The translations under genes and the position numbers were made by a program. Shown in pieces: positions 7,300 through 14,957 of a DNA stretch of 46,430 bases. Origin of the DNA: an uncultured Pelagibacteraceae bacterium (GTDB taxonomy: Bacteria > Pseudomonadota > Alphaproteobacteria > Pelagibacterales > Pelagibacteraceae); the NCBI GenBank assembly GCA_902521805.1, contig CABYTL010000007.1, forward strand, positions 1-46,430, in the 5' to 3' direction. The stretch's first letter is position 1, and every line of letters starts with the position of its first letter. A model generated the notes under the pieces. That model did no database searches. It worked only from the letters and a program-made list of their open reading frames with translations, and had not been told where the DNA came from.

Positions 7300-7438
7300 T
7301 AAAAATAAAAAAAATAATAAAAATAAAAAAAATAAAGTCGTACATAATCCAATCACATACAATTTTACAAAAAAATATATATATTTATACTATGCTTTTT
7401 TTTGGATATTATTATTAATATTTGTATTTAGTAGATGA
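7292..7438 (+). CDS. Small single-pass membrane protein coupled to dksA
   Basis: 48 residues if started at the ATG at 7292, which overlaps the dksA stop; an ATG at 7286 is an alternative, and the frame stays open back to 7232. The N-terminus is lysine/asparagine-rich (KNKKNNKNKKNK). It is followed by HNPITYNFTKKYIYLYY and one transmembrane helix (about 32-47) ending in R. The positive-inside rule predicts the basic N-terminus in the cytoplasm. A run of A's just inside the gene may cause slippage. No family recognised. An overlap of ATG with the dksA stop and an ATGA overlap with the next tiny gene argue that this is real and translationally coupled. Confidence 0.55.
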   Translation: MTNKNKKNNKNKKNKVVHNPITYNFTKKYIYLYYAFFWILLLIFVFSR

Positions 7439-7539
7439 ATAAAAGTTTTTTATTAATTATTTTAATTATCATTGCAATAGAATTATCTGGCTATGGTATT
7501 TTTGCTTCATTATTCAGATTAATTAGCTCAATGAATTAA
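7435..7539 (+). CDS. 34-residue hydrophobic peptide
   Basis: A short frame, MNKSFLLIILIIIAIELSGY..., starts at an ATG that overlaps the previous stop as ATGA and ends at TAA 7537-7539, directly adjacent to the convergent GST gene. Residues 5-15 form a strongly hydrophobic helix with an internal E16-x-x-G-Y-G, and the tail is FASLFRLISSMN. It could be a tiny membrane protein or an uncleaved signal-like peptide. The evidence is the tight coupling and the fact that it fills the gap exactly; no homologue is recalled. Confidence 0.5.
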   Translation: MNKSFLLIILIIIAIELSGYGIFASLFRLISSMN

Positions 7540-8166
7540 TTAAGGTTTTGGAGGAAACTCATCTTTGTCCATAAAAGAAAATCCTTTAATTACTGCATCA
7601 CGTTTTGCAATTTCATTATACCATCTAGTAAGATTTTTGTATTTAGATAAACCAATATCATGCCATTCATGACGAGCAATCCATGGAAAGGTTCCTATAT
7701 CTGCTATAGTGTAATTTTCACCCGATAAAAAATTTGAATTAGACAATCTTTCATCTAGCTCACCATAAATTCTTTTTGCAATTTTAAAATATCTATCTTC
7801 TCCAAATTGACTTTTTCCAGGATTATAATGGTGAAATTGATGATGCTGTCCTAACAATGGTCCAACATAACCCATTTGTGCCATAAGCCACTGATTTATT
7901 TCTAATCTATTTTTTTTATCATAAAACATTCCACTTTCCTCAGCTAGATAAATCAGAATAGCACCAGACTCAAAGATAGTATTATGGTTTCTACGATCTA
8001 CAATTACAGGAATTTTACTAAAAGGACTTATTTTTTTAAATTCAGTTTTAAATTGTTCTCCTTTATCAAGGTCTACTTTAATTATTTTATATTGGTAACC
8101 TATTTCTTCGAGCATAATACTTATTTTTTTTCCATTAGGAGTATTAGCTGAAAAAAGTTCTATCAC
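7540..8166 (-). CDS. Glutathione S-transferase family protein, YfcG/YghU-like
   Basis: 208 residues. The thioredoxin-like N-domain begins MIELFSANTPNGKKISIMLEE, and the glutathione-binding cis-proline and ESGA motifs are in FSKIPVIVD and TIFESGAILIYLAE. The C-terminal helical domain has GPLLGQHHQFHHYNP and YTIADIGTFPW. The N-terminal TPNGKK and LGQHHQF stretches closely match E. coli YfcG and YghU, Nu-class GSTs with disulfide-bond reductase activity. It is last in the proteorhodopsin-ferredoxin-reductase cluster and overlaps the reductase gene by 4 bases, suggesting a redox role linked to that module. Confidence 0.9.
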   Translation of the reverse strand: MIELFSANTPNGKKISIMLEEIGYQYKIIKVDLDKGEQFKTEFKKISPFSKIPVIVDRRNHNTIFESGAILIYLAEESGMFYDKKNRLEINQWLMAQMGYVGPLLGQHHQFHHYNPGKSQFGEDRYFKIAKRIYGELDERLSNSNFLSGENYTIADIGTFPWIARHEWHDIGLSKYKNLTRWYNEIAKRDAVIKGFSFMDKDEFPPKP

Positions 8167-9179
8167 TCTTTTTTCCCAAGTCTTTTTAATAAGTTTGAAG
8201 ATGTAGTGGTAAATTCAAATCTATATTTTTCATTTGGTTTTGCCAACTTAAAGCATGCTCTAGCTGCTAATGCACCTTCATGGAAACCTGATAAAATAAG
8301 TTTAAGTTTTCCAGGATAAGAACAAATATCTCCTATGGCATAAATACCTTTTTGATTTGTTTGAAATTTTTCAGTATCGACTTCTATTGTTTTTTTATTT
8401 AAATTTAGCCCCCAATTTGCGATTGGTCCTAGCTGCATTATTAAACCAAAAAAACCTAAAACATAATCAGTTTTTAAATTTTGCGTGTCTCCATCATCGC
8501 TTTTGATTACAATGCTCTCTATATCACTTTTTCCTATGATATTAACTAATTGATACTTAGTTAATAATCTAATATTTCCTATCTTTGTTAGCTCCTTCAC
8601 TTTATCTAGTGTAGCCTGAGATCCTCTAAATTCATCTCTTCTATGAATTAAATTAACTTTTGAAATTTTTGATAACTCAACTGCCCAATCTAAAGCACTA
8701 TCACCACCTCCAAAAATTGTAACTATTTTTCCCTTAAATAATTTTTTATCTTTAACTGAATAAAATAACGATTTATTCTCGAATTTTTCACATTCTTTTG
8801 GAGAAAATTTTCTCGGTTCAAAAGATCCTACCCCTCCAGCAATTATAACATTTGGTGTAGAAAAGAGTTTTCTGTTATTAGTTCTAACAATCCAATTATC
8901 TTTTTCTTTTTTGACTTCATCAACTCTTTCACTTAAATGAAATTTAATATCAAAGGGTTTTAATTGTTTTATCAAATTGTTTGTTAATTCTTCACCAGTA
9001 CACTCAGGTATTGCTGGAATATCATAAATAGGCTTATCAGGGTAAAGTTCAATACACTGTCCTCCAATTTTATCTAAATTATCTACTACCTCACATTCTA
9101 ATCCAATTAATTTTAATTGATGTGCAGTAAATAGGCCAGTAGGTCCTGCTCCAATTATCAATGCGTCTGTTTTTATCAT
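8163..9179 (-). CDS. Ferredoxin--NADP+ reductase, thioredoxin-reductase-like type
   Basis: 338 residues with FAD-binding GAGPTGLFTAHQL near residue 10 and NADPH-binding FGGGDSALDWAVEL near 155. The sequence GGQCIELYPDKPIYDIPA is typical of YumC-type ferredoxin-NADP reductases. There is no CxxC redox pair between the two dinucleotide domains, so it is not a thioredoxin reductase although it shares that fold. It moves electrons between NADPH and ferredoxin. Its start codon (9177-9179) shares a base with the stop of the ferredoxin gene, and its end overlaps the GST gene by 4 bases. The pairing strongly suggests the ferredoxin encoded just upstream is its partner. Confidence 0.9.
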   Translation of the reverse strand: MIKTDALIIGAGPTGLFTAHQLKLIGLECEVVDNLDKIGGQCIELYPDKPIYDIPAIPECTGEELTNNLIKQLKPFDIKFHLSERVDEVKKEKDNWIVRTNNRKLFSTPNVIIAGGVGSFEPRKFSPKECEKFENKSLFYSVKDKKLFKGKIVTIFGGGDSALDWAVELSKISKVNLIHRRDEFRGSQATLDKVKELTKIGNIRLLTKYQLVNIIGKSDIESIVIKSDDGDTQNLKTDYVLGFFGLIMQLGPIANWGLNLNKKTIEVDTEKFQTNQKGIYAIGDICSYPGKLKLILSGFHEGALAARACFKLAKPNEKYRFEFTTTSSNLLKRLGKKE

Positions 9180-9499
9180 TAAGTTTGTTTGGATGGAATA
9201 TTAACCACAAGTCCATCTAGTTCGTCAGAAACTATAAGTTGGCAACTTAGTCTACTATTTGTTTTGGGTTCAAATGCCATATCAAGCATATCTTCTTCAC
9301 CATCCTCCTTTTTTGGAAGTTTATTTAACCAATCTTCTTTGACATAAACATGGCAAGTTGCACATGCCATTCCGCCACCGCAATCAGCATCTATACCTGG
9401 AATATCATTTTGAACTGCTCCCTCCATAACTGTTAATCCATTTTGAACTTCAATAGTGTAAGTTTTATTTTCGTGTGTGATATAAGATATTTTAGTCAT
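9179..9499 (-). CDS. Adrenodoxin-type [2Fe-2S] ferredoxin
   Basis: 106 residues. Cluster ligands are C40-x5-C46-x2-C49 and C86, in [17 protein letters not shown] and RLSCQLIV, the pattern of adrenodoxin-type ferredoxins. Acidic residues around [18 protein letters not shown] form the usual partner-docking helix. The protein transfers single electrons, here probably with the reductase encoded next. It follows proteorhodopsin across a strong hairpin, so it may be expressed by readthrough or from its own promoter. Alphaproteobacterial relatives serve in biosynthetic oxygenases or iron-sulfur assembly; which applies here is open. Confidence 0.93.
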   Translation of the reverse strand: MTKISYITHENKTYTIEVQNGLTVMEGAVQNDIPGIDADCGGGMACATCHVYVKEDWLNKLPKKEDGEEDMLDMAFEPKTNSRLSCQLIVSDELDGLVVNIPSKQT

Positions 9500-9521
9500 A
9501 AGTTGAAAGTATTTATAAGGC

Positions 9522-9561
9522 TAAAAAAAAATAGGGCAAGTATGCAAAACATACTCGCCCT
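9522..9561 (-). terminator. Rho-independent terminator after proteorhodopsin
   Basis: On the minus strand, AGGGCGAGTATG-TTTTG-CATACTTGCCCT (12-base-pair stem, one G-T pair, five-base loop) is followed by A and nine T's. It stands 25 bases after the proteorhodopsin stop and about 20 bases before the ferredoxin start, so it should cut most transcripts after the abundant proteorhodopsin message. Confidence 0.92.
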
Positions 9562-9585
9562 AAAATTAATTTAATTACTTAGTAA

Positions 9586-10359
9586 TTATCTTGCTCTTGC
9601 GCCAGCTCCTGAACTAACTGCAGCAGCCCAGATTACTAGACCGAATGCAATTTTGTTAATGAAGTCAGCTAAGTTGTAAACCACGTTAAGTGAATTAGCA
9701 TCTACACCACCTGTTAGGTAACCAAATACATAACCTAACGGATAAATAGCCCAACCTACAGTTACAATCATTCTCATTGCACCGAAGGCAGTTACTAGAG
9801 CTTTGTTTCCACTTTTTGAAGCAGCTTTTCCAGCTTCACCTGAGAATATTTCATAAAGAATGTATACCCAACCTGCCATACCGATTATGAAACCTAGTGT
9901 AGCGTTGATGTATCCAGCTTCTCCTAAATATCCACCTATTAACATTACAAGTGATCCAATTAGCAATCTCCAGAAAATTCCAGAATTTGCTTTTCTTACA
10001 GCTACTAGAATTAAGTAAAATTCTATCATCTGTAATGGCACTGTAATTAACCAGTCAATATATCTATATACTGTTGGTGAATCGCCAGTACTTACCCACA
10101 CATCTCTCATGTACATGTAATGGATAAAAGCAATACCAGTTACTAGACCAGCTACAGTCACAGATGTTTTCCATGCTGGATTTACAGTACTTCTTTCCAT
10201 GAAGAAGAAAGCTGTAGCAGCCAACATACCCATTGAAATTACCCAAAAGGAAATTCCAACAAAATCATCTTGTGCTAACATAGCGGTCGCAGCGTTTGCT
10301 ACAGTTGTAACACCCATTAGGGCAACAATTGTAAGAGCAAACAATTTAAGTTTTTTCAT
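9586..10359 (-). CDS. Proteorhodopsin, light-driven proton pump
   Basis: 257 residues: signal peptide (about 1-23, cleaved after ANA) and seven transmembrane helices. Functional residues are H80, proton acceptor D102 (RYIDWLITVPL), proton donor E113 (QMIEFYLIL) and the retinal Schiff-base lysine K236 (DFINKIAFGLVIW). The spectral tuning position (105 in the first described proteorhodopsin) is Q110, predicting a blue-absorbing form. It pumps protons out of the cell in light and so spares respiration. The start has a strong Shine-Dalgarno (GAGGGAG), unusual in this window, and codons are less AT-biased than neighbours, as expected for a highly expressed gene. A terminator follows. No retinal synthesis gene is in the window. 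Confidence 0.98.
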   Translation of the reverse strand: MKKLKLFALTIVALMGVTTVANAATAMLAQDDFVGISFWVISMGMLAATAFFFMERSTVNPAWKTSVTVAGLVTGIAFIHYMYMRDVWVSTGDSPTVYRYIDWLITVPLQMIEFYLILVAVRKANSGIFWRLLIGSLVMLIGGYLGEAGYINATLGFIIGMAGWVYILYEIFSGEAGKAASKSGNKALVTAFGAMRMIVTVGWAIYPLGYVFGYLTGGVDANSLNVVYNLADFINKIAFGLVIWAAAVSSGAGARAR

Positions 10360-10361
10360 AA

Positions 10362-10374
10362 AAAACTCCCTCTT
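10362..10374 (-). promoter_or_regulatory. Strong ribosome binding site of proteorhodopsin
   Basis: On the minus strand AAAGAGGGAGTTT places GAGGGAG about 7 bases before the ATG. Most genes here lack so clear a site, which fits very high expression of the pump. Confidence 0.7.
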
Positions 10375-10394
10375 TAGTTAGTTTTTACTTTGTT

Positions 10395-10430
10395 TAGTTT
10401 ATATAAACTAGGCTTAAGCTTCCCTAAGCC
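10395..10430. promoter_or_regulatory. Palindrome plus inverted repeat upstream of proteorhodopsin
   Basis: A perfect 16-base palindrome, TAGTTTATATAAACTA (10395-10410), is directly followed by GGCTTA-N8-TAAGCC (10411-10430). Both lie 36-71 bases before the proteorhodopsin start in the 216-base region shared with the divergent acyl-CoA synthetase gene. They may be a regulator site, part of the promoter, or a leader hairpin. The rest of the region (10431-10575) is AT-rich with no further structure seen. Confidence 0.5.
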
Positions 10431-10575
10431 AAAGTTGGGGGTTAAATACCAAATATAGCTAGATAATAGAAGACAAAATTGTGATAAATTAGCATTGATT
10501 TTACTTGTTTTTTAAAATTAAATACAATTTGTGATTTAAAAACCACAGTAAATTTAATTTCGAATCAAATAAATT

Positions 10576-12477
10576 ATGTCAAAAAAATTTAATCAAATTT
10601 ATGATCTATCAATAAAAAAACCTGAAGAATTTTGGCAGGAAGCTTCAAATGATATTTTTTGGTTTAAAAAACCTACTAAAATTTTAAACAAATCCAACCC
10701 CCCGTTCTATAAATGGTTTGAAGATGGCATAACAAACACTTGTTATAACGCTTTAGATTTTCACATTGATCAAGGCAGAGGGAATAATGATGCTTTAATT
10801 TATGATAGTCCTATTACTGGAAACAAAAGTAAGTTCACCTATGAAGAATTAAGATCAAAAGTATCAAAATTTGCTGGTGCACTAAAGAATCAAGACGTCA
10901 AGAAAGGTGATAGAGTTATAATTTACATGCCTATGATACCAGAGGCTATTGTTGCTATGCTAGCATGTGCAAGGATTGGAGCTATACACTCAGTTGTATT
11001 TGGAGGGTTTGCATCTAGTGAACTCGCAAGTAGAATAGACGATAGTAAAGCTAAACTTTTAGTTACTGCGTCTTGTGGTTTTGAACCAGGAAGAACTGTA
11101 GAGTACAAACCATTGGTTGACGATGCGGTAAAACAAGCTCAACATAAAATTAGTAAGATGATTTTATATCAAAGAAAAGATCATGAAGTAAAACTAAATG
11201 CTCCTTTGGAGATAAGTTGGGATGAGGCATGTTCAAATGCTAAAAACACAGATTGTGTTGAGATGAATTCAAATGAATTTGCTTATATACTTTACACATC
11301 GGGAACTACTGGGACTCCAAAAGGAATTGTAAGAGATATAGGTGGTCACATTGTAGCGTTAAAATGGACGATGAAAAATATTTACAATATAGATGAAGGA
11401 GATATTTGGTGGTCTGCGAGTGATATCGGATGGATTGTAGGACACTCATACATAGTTTATGCTCCTTTATTCAAAGGATGTACTACTGTTCTATTTGAAG
11501 GTAAACCAGTAGGCACTCCAGATGCTGGGGCTTTTTGGAAAATTATTTCTGACTATAAAGTAAAATCTTTATTTACAGCTCCAACTGCCTTTAGAGCTAT
11601 AAAAAAAGAAGATCCTGAAGGCAAATTCTTTTCAAAATACGACTTAAGTAAATTTAAAAGTCTTTTTCTTGCAGGAGAAAGAGCAGATCCAGATACAATC
11701 AAGTGGGCCGAAAATTTACTTAATGTTCCAGTGATAGATCACTGGTGGCAGACTGAAACAAGTTGGGCAATTAGTTCTAATTGCACTGGTATTGAGATGA
11801 TGGAAACAAAATACGGCTCAGCATGTAAAGCTGTTCCTGGCTATGATGTAAAAATTATAAAGTCAGATCAAACCCTAGCTAAACCAAATGAAATGGGAGA
11901 CATAGTTGTTAAGCTACCTTTGCCTCCTGGAACTTTTCCTACTCTTTGGAATGCTGATGAAAGATATAAAGAAAATTATATGTCAAATTATGATGGTTAT
12001 TACCAAACGTATGATGCAGGTCACATAGATGAGGATGGTTATATTTGGATTATGTCTCGAACTGACGATATTATTAATGTAGCTGGCCACAGATTGTCTA
12101 CTGGCGCAATAGAAGAAGTTTTGTCAGAACATCAGTCAGTTGCTGAGTGCGCAGTTCTTGGAATTGCAGATAAATTAAAAGGACAATTGCCAATCGGACT
12201 GATCGTTTTAAAAGCTGGAGTAGACAAAGATAATGAAACTATATCTAAAGAATGTGTTCAAATGGTTAGGGATAAAATTGGCCCAGTAGCTGCATTTAAA
12301 GTTGCAATAGTTATTAAAAGACTTCCAAAAACAAGATCAGGTAAAATTTTAAGGGGCACAATTAGAAAAATTGCAGATAATGTTGAATATAAAATGCCTC
12401 CAACAATTGACGATCCAGTAATTTTAGATGAAATAAAAGAGGATCTTAAAAAAAATAATATTTTAAAAAATAGTTAA
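10576..12477 (+). CDS. prpE: Propionyl-CoA synthetase-like acyl-CoA synthetase
   Basis: 633 residues of the acetyl-CoA synthetase type of adenylate-forming enzymes. Core motifs are YTSGTTGTPKGIVRD (about 237-251), WWSASDIGWIVGHSY, HWWQTETSW and the C-terminal TRSGKILRGTIRKIA with the acetylation-type lysine. The stretch FEGKPVGTPDAGAFWKII is characteristic of PrpE rather than Acs (which has FEGVPTYP). It activates propionate, and possibly acetate or acrylate-type acids, with ATP and CoA. The gene is divergent from proteorhodopsin and immediately followed by an SMR transporter reading frame that overlaps its last codons. Confidence 0.82.
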   Translation: MSKKFNQIYDLSIKKPEEFWQEASNDIFWFKKPTKILNKSNPPFYKWFEDGITNTCYNALDFHIDQGRGNNDALIYDSPITGNKSKFTYEELRSKVSKFAGALKNQDVKKGDRVIIYMPMIPEAIVAMLACARIGAIHSVVFGGFASSELASRIDDSKAKLLVTASCGFEPGRTVEYKPLVDDAVKQAQHKISKMILYQRKDHEVKLNAPLEISWDEACSNAKNTDCVEMNSNEFAYILYTSGTTGTPKGIVRDIGGHIVALKWTMKNIYNIDEGDIWWSASDIGWIVGHSYIVYAPLFKGCTTVLFEGKPVGTPDAGAFWKIISDYKVKSLFTAPTAFRAIKKEDPEGKFFSKYDLSKFKSLFLAGERADPDTIKWAENLLNVPVIDHWWQTETSWAISSNCTGIEMMETKYGSACKAVPGYDVKIIKSDQTLAKPNEMGDIVVKLPLPPGTFPTLWNADERYKENYMSNYDGYYQTYDAGHIDEDGYIWIMSRTDDIINVAGHRLSTGAIEEVLSEHQSVAECAVLGIADKLKGQLPIGLIVLKAGVDKDNETISKECVQMVRDKIGPVAAFKVAIVIKRLPKTRSGKILRGTIRKIADNVEYKMPPTIDDPVILDEIKEDLKKNNILKNS

Positions 12478-12802
12478 AACGTATTTATCTCTTATAGGTG
12501 CAATCTTTTTTGAAGTCGCAGGTACTATGCTACTTCCGGTATCACAAAATTTTACTAGATTGATGCCAACAACTTTCTTAGCAATTTTTTATTTAGGTGC
12601 TTTCTACTTACTTACTTTTGTGATCAATAAACTTCCAATCGCAATTGTATATGCAACATGGAGCGGACTTGGAATTTTTACAATAGCAATACTAGGATAT
12701 ATTTTTTTTAAACAATCTTTAGCTTGGCAAGTAATTTTAGGATTATTTTTAATCGTGATTGTTGTAATTTTAGTTAATAGTTTTACTCACAAAGTTATTT
12801 AA
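12470..12802 (+). CDS. SMR-family (EmrE-like) membrane transporter, start codon unclear
   Basis: The clear part, from ATG 12527, gives 91 residues with helices 2-4 and the SMR signature YATWSGLGIFTIAILGYIFF. In the same frame, upstream of that ATG, lies KTYLSLIGAIFFEVAGT: the missing first helix with the essential glutamate (codon 12512-12514) of SMR transporters. The frame is open only back to a stop at 12464-12466 and contains no ATG, GTG or TTG before 12527; an ATA at 12470 would give exactly 110 residues, the usual SMR length. So initiation is at a rare codon, or the sequence carries an error, or only a truncated protein is made. The coordinates given assume the full-length form. SMR proteins exchange protons for cationic compounds such as guanidinium or quaternary amines. 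Confidence 0.7.
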   Translation: MVKTYLSLIGAIFFEVAGTMLLPVSQNFTRLMPTTFLAIFYLGAFYLLTFVINKLPIAIVYATWSGLGIFTIAILGYIFFKQSLAWQVILGLFLIVIVVILVNSFTHKVI

Positions 12803-13610
12803 TCATAAATATTTTATTAAAAAATAATGTTGTTAAATAATCAAAAGTAAAAATGTTATTGTTAAATTTTTTATAATCAATTTTTTTTAAAAATTGAAAT
12901 GCTTGGTATCTTCTGCCCCACCATTCTTTATTTAAAAACTTTTGATATTTATTTTCATAATTATTTGAGTTCTGTCTATAAAAAGTAAGATTTTCATTGA
13001 TAAGATTAAATTGTCTTTTTTTTAAAGCATAAAAAGTTGTAATTCTAAAATCAAACCAGAGCTCTGAATAATCTTTAAAAGAAATCTTATTTATAGATTT
13101 AATTAAACTTTTTTTTCTAAAACTTAAACAACTTGTGGGTGGAAATTTTGGCCATTTATTCTCCCTATAAAAATATTCATTATTTATTTTTTGTTTTTTT
13201 GATGGATTATAAAATATAATAGGAAGATCAAATACTATATCACTTGATTTATTTTCTTTAAAAAAGTTAACTATCTTTTTAATCTTATTCTTTTCAAAAA
13301 AATCATCAGAGTCTAAAATACAAACAAATTTTCCTTTACATACTTTCAAAGATTTTTTGATAGCATTTAATTGATTGAATGAAAAAATATTTTTCCTTTT
13401 TTTGTTGATAATTATCTTGACTTTATTTTTGTTATTTCTTTTAATTTTACTTATCCTTTTTATTGAAGAGTCGGTAGATCCATCATCAAAAAAAATTATT
13501 TCTATTTTTTTATAATTTTGTTTTAAAACTGATTTAACTGCTTTTTCGCAAAATTTTTCTTTATTGTAATTGTTTATTAATATTGAAACTAATGGACCTG
13601 ATTTACTCAT
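12795..13610 (-). CDS. GT2 family glycosyltransferase
   Basis: 271 residues. Typical GT-A start VSILINNYNKEKF, then FFDDGSTDSS (about 40-49) and the metal-binding DSD in CILDSDDFFEKNKI (near residue 100). No transmembrane anchor. Such enzymes add sugars to surface polysaccharide or lipid precursors; donor and acceptor are unknown. The start codon overlaps the dihydroorotase stop by 4 bases, and the 3' end overlaps the convergent SMR gene by 8 bases. It is extremely lysine- and asparagine-rich in its second half. Confidence 0.85.
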   Translation of the reverse strand: MSKSGPLVSILINNYNKEKFCEKAVKSVLKQNYKKIEIIFFDDGSTDSSIKRISKIKRNNKNKVKIIINKKRKNIFSFNQLNAIKKSLKVCKGKFVCILDSDDFFEKNKIKKIVNFFKENKSSDIVFDLPIIFYNPSKKQKINNEYFYRENKWPKFPPTSCLSFRKKSLIKSINKISFKDYSELWFDFRITTFYALKKRQFNLINENLTFYRQNSNNYENKYQKFLNKEWWGRRYQAFQFLKKIDYKKFNNNIFTFDYLTTLFFNKIFMIK

Positions 13611-14914
13611 TTAAACTTAAGCGGCTTACCTTCTGGGTCTCCTATAATTTCACCATTCTTCATTTTGATTTTTCCAGCTATAATAGTTGAAACAGGAGTT
13701 CCTTTAAACTTATATCCATTAAAAGGAGACCAGCCACATTTACTCTCAATATTTTCATTTTTAATAACTATCGTTTTATTCATATCAACAATTGTAAAAT
13801 CTGCATCAAAACCTTTTTGAATAAACCCTTTATTCTTTATTCCAAAAATTTTAACTGGGTTTTCACAAACAAGATTAATCAATTGATTAAGAGATAATTT
13901 GCCATCATTTATATGATTTAACATAACAGGCATAAGAGTTTGAACACCTGGCATACCAGATGGTGAATTTGGATATTGTTTATCTTTATTTACTTTTAAA
14001 TGAGGTGCATGATCTGAACCTATAGTATCATTTAAATTATTTTTAACAGCATACCATAACCGATCATAATGTGATTTGTCTCTGATAGGAGGATTCATTT
14101 GAGCATACGTTCCAAGTTTATCATAACAGTCTGGTGCATAAATCGTTAAATGTTGTGGAGTAATCTCAAATGTTATGTTTCCTTTGTGCTGTGATAAAAA
14201 GTCGATTTCCTCTTTTGTAGTTATATGAAGCACATGTGCTTTTTTATTATACTTCTCAGCTATTCTAACAATTCTTCTAGTAGATGACATTGCGCATTCA
14301 ACACTTCTCCAGGTAGGATGAGAATGTACATCTCCATTTTTAATTAATTTTTTATTCTTATTTAAAATTTCCTCCTCTTCTGAGTGTACTGCAACAACTT
14401 TTGAACTATTTTTAAAAACAGTATCTATATCTTCTTCTTCTGCAACTAAAAGATTACCTGTTGAAGACCCTGCAAAAAGTTTAATTCCACAGCATCCTTC
14501 TAAATTTTCTAGATCTGCTAATTCACTTCCGTTATCTGCTGTGGCACCAAAATAAAAAGCATGATTGCAATACATTCTATTTTTAGCAAGATCCAATTTT
14601 TTTTGAAACTCTACCTTAGTTGAGGTTGGTGGATTAGTGTTAGGCATTTCAAATACACTTGTGATACCTCCAACAATGGCTGCTCTACTTCCTGAATGTA
14701 AATCTTCCGTATCTGTTGATCCGGGTTCTCTAAAATGAGTTTGAGTATCTATACACCCTGGCAAAACTATTAGACCTTTTGCGTCAATAATATCTTTGGT
14801 CTCTTCAGAAATTGAACCTATATCTTGAATTTTGCTATCTTTAATAGCTACGTCAACATATTTTAACTCACCATCAATATAACACTGTCCATTTTTGATT
14901 ATAAGTTCTAACAT
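13607..14914 (-). CDS. pyrC: Dihydroorotase (class I, PyrC-like amidohydrolase)
   Basis: 435 residues. The amidohydrolase metal site is D56-T-Q58-T-H60-FREPG, the carboxylated-lysine motif is G-I-K145-LFAG, and further ligands are AVHSEEE, AHVLHITT and IGSDHAPH. These fit class I dihydroorotase, which closes carbamoyl-aspartate to dihydroorotate in pyrimidine synthesis. The first histidine of the common DxHxH motif is glutamine here; I recall DxQxH forms elsewhere among dihydroorotases, so activity is still likely, but a related cyclic amidohydrolase (allantoinase or hydantoinase type) is not excluded. It starts 43 bases from the divergent ygfZ and is co-transcribed with a glycosyltransferase. 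Confidence 0.85.
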   Translation of the reverse strand: MLELIIKNGQCYIDGELKYVDVAIKDSKIQDIGSISEETKDIIDAKGLIVLPGCIDTQTHFREPGSTDTEDLHSGSRAAIVGGITSVFEMPNTNPPTSTKVEFQKKLDLAKNRMYCNHAFYFGATADNGSELADLENLEGCCGIKLFAGSSTGNLLVAEEEDIDTVFKNSSKVVAVHSEEEEILNKNKKLIKNGDVHSHPTWRSVECAMSSTRRIVRIAEKYNKKAHVLHITTKEEIDFLSQHKGNITFEITPQHLTIYAPDCYDKLGTYAQMNPPIRDKSHYDRLWYAVKNNLNDTIGSDHAPHLKVNKDKQYPNSPSGMPGVQTLMPVMLNHINDGKLSLNQLINLVCENPVKIFGIKNKGFIQKGFDADFTIVDMNKTIVIKNENIESKCGWSPFNGYKFKGTPVSTIIAGKIKMKNGEIIGDPEGKPLKFK

Positions 14915-14957
14915 TTCTAAAAAAAGTAATTATATTAAAATCTAATTTGATGCAAAT

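Noticed and set aside
8163..9179. Thioredoxin reductase
   Set aside because: The fold is alike, but the CxxC redox pair between the two nucleotide-binding domains is lacking, and a ferredoxin gene sits directly before it.
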